From CAYZIC01 sp964478335 (GTDB lineage: Bacteria > Verrucomicrobiota > Kiritimatiellia > RFP12 > DVOR01), in contig CAYZIC010000091.1 in assembly GCA_964478335.1 (NCBI GenBank), positions 1-5,891 of the forward strand: 5,891 nt of DNA, in the 5' to 3' direction. Position numbers and translations under genes: made by a program. The stretch's first letter is position 1; each line of letters opens with the position of its first letter. This document shows positions 5,866 to 5,891 of the stretch, in pieces. Under the pieces are notes generated by a model. It saw nothing but the letters and a program-made list of their open reading frames with translations, made no database searches and was not told the DNA's origin.

Positions 5866-5881
5866 GGAGGCGTAGCCTCCT
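5865..5881. repeat. Perfect hairpin AGGAGGC-GTA-GCCTCCT
   Basis: The arms AGGAGGC (5865-5871) and GCCTCCT (5875-5881) pair perfectly around GTA. The following bases TCCCGCCTCT are pyrimidine-rich but not a T-run. It shares the short-arm, 3-nt-loop design of the hairpin at 45-59. It may end the operon transcript or be a copy of a dispersed palindrome; the window stops 10 nt later. Confidence 0.55.
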
Positions 5882-5891
5882 TCCCGCCTCT

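Noticed and set aside
5746..5891. Frameshifted continuation of the NamZ-like gene past its stop
   Set aside because: One other frame stays open to the window end, but its translation does not resemble the usual DUF1343 C-terminus and it runs through the repeat block.

Overview
The window holds five complete genes on the + strand, tightly packed from 187 to 5745, with short non-coding stretches at both ends. No gene on the - strand is supported; the long - strand open frames lie opposite conserved proteins. The gene content (a MurC-like ligase, a BatA-type VWA protein, a DUF1343/NamZ-family protein) and moderately high GC fit a Gram-negative, peptidoglycan-making bacterium. The style of the Mur ligase and BatA proteins makes me think of the PVC group, possibly Verrucomicrobiota (Opitutae-like). 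That is an impression from protein style, not a demonstrated placement.

Layout. Positions 1-186 are non-coding: two short perfect hairpins (45-59, 67-82), then a good sigma70-type promoter (TTGACT at 111-116, TATACT at 135-140, 18-bp spacer). Next come a divergent Mur ligase (187-1479), an RlmD/TrmA-family RNA m5U methyltransferase (1484-2821), a BatA-like membrane-anchored VWA protein (2823-3860), a trimeric-type purine nucleoside phosphorylase (3899-4735) and a divergent DUF1343/NamZ-like protein (4720-5745). Positions 5746-5891 hold no gene but contain GAACTA repeats and GC-rich hairpins related in style to those at the start.

Genes 1-3 are separated by 4 and 1 nt, genes 3-4 by 38 nt, and genes 4-5 overlap by 16 nt, each with a usable ribosome binding site. 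The simplest reading is one operon from the promoter at 111-140. Its themes are cell-wall precursor ligation, RNA modification, an envelope VWA protein, purine salvage, and a member of the exo-N-acetylmuramidase family. A link between the first and last genes through peptidoglycan recycling is possible but is inference.

The most noteworthy points are subfamily divergences: a Mur ligase with a shortened central domain and altered MurC signatures, a methyltransferase that has lost two of the four iron-sulfur cysteines, a BatA gene without its usual partners, and a NamZ-like protein with no signal peptide, an altered substrate-loop motif and a short C-terminus. I see no CRISPR array, transposase, tRNA or rRNA, and no clear sign of a wholly new system.
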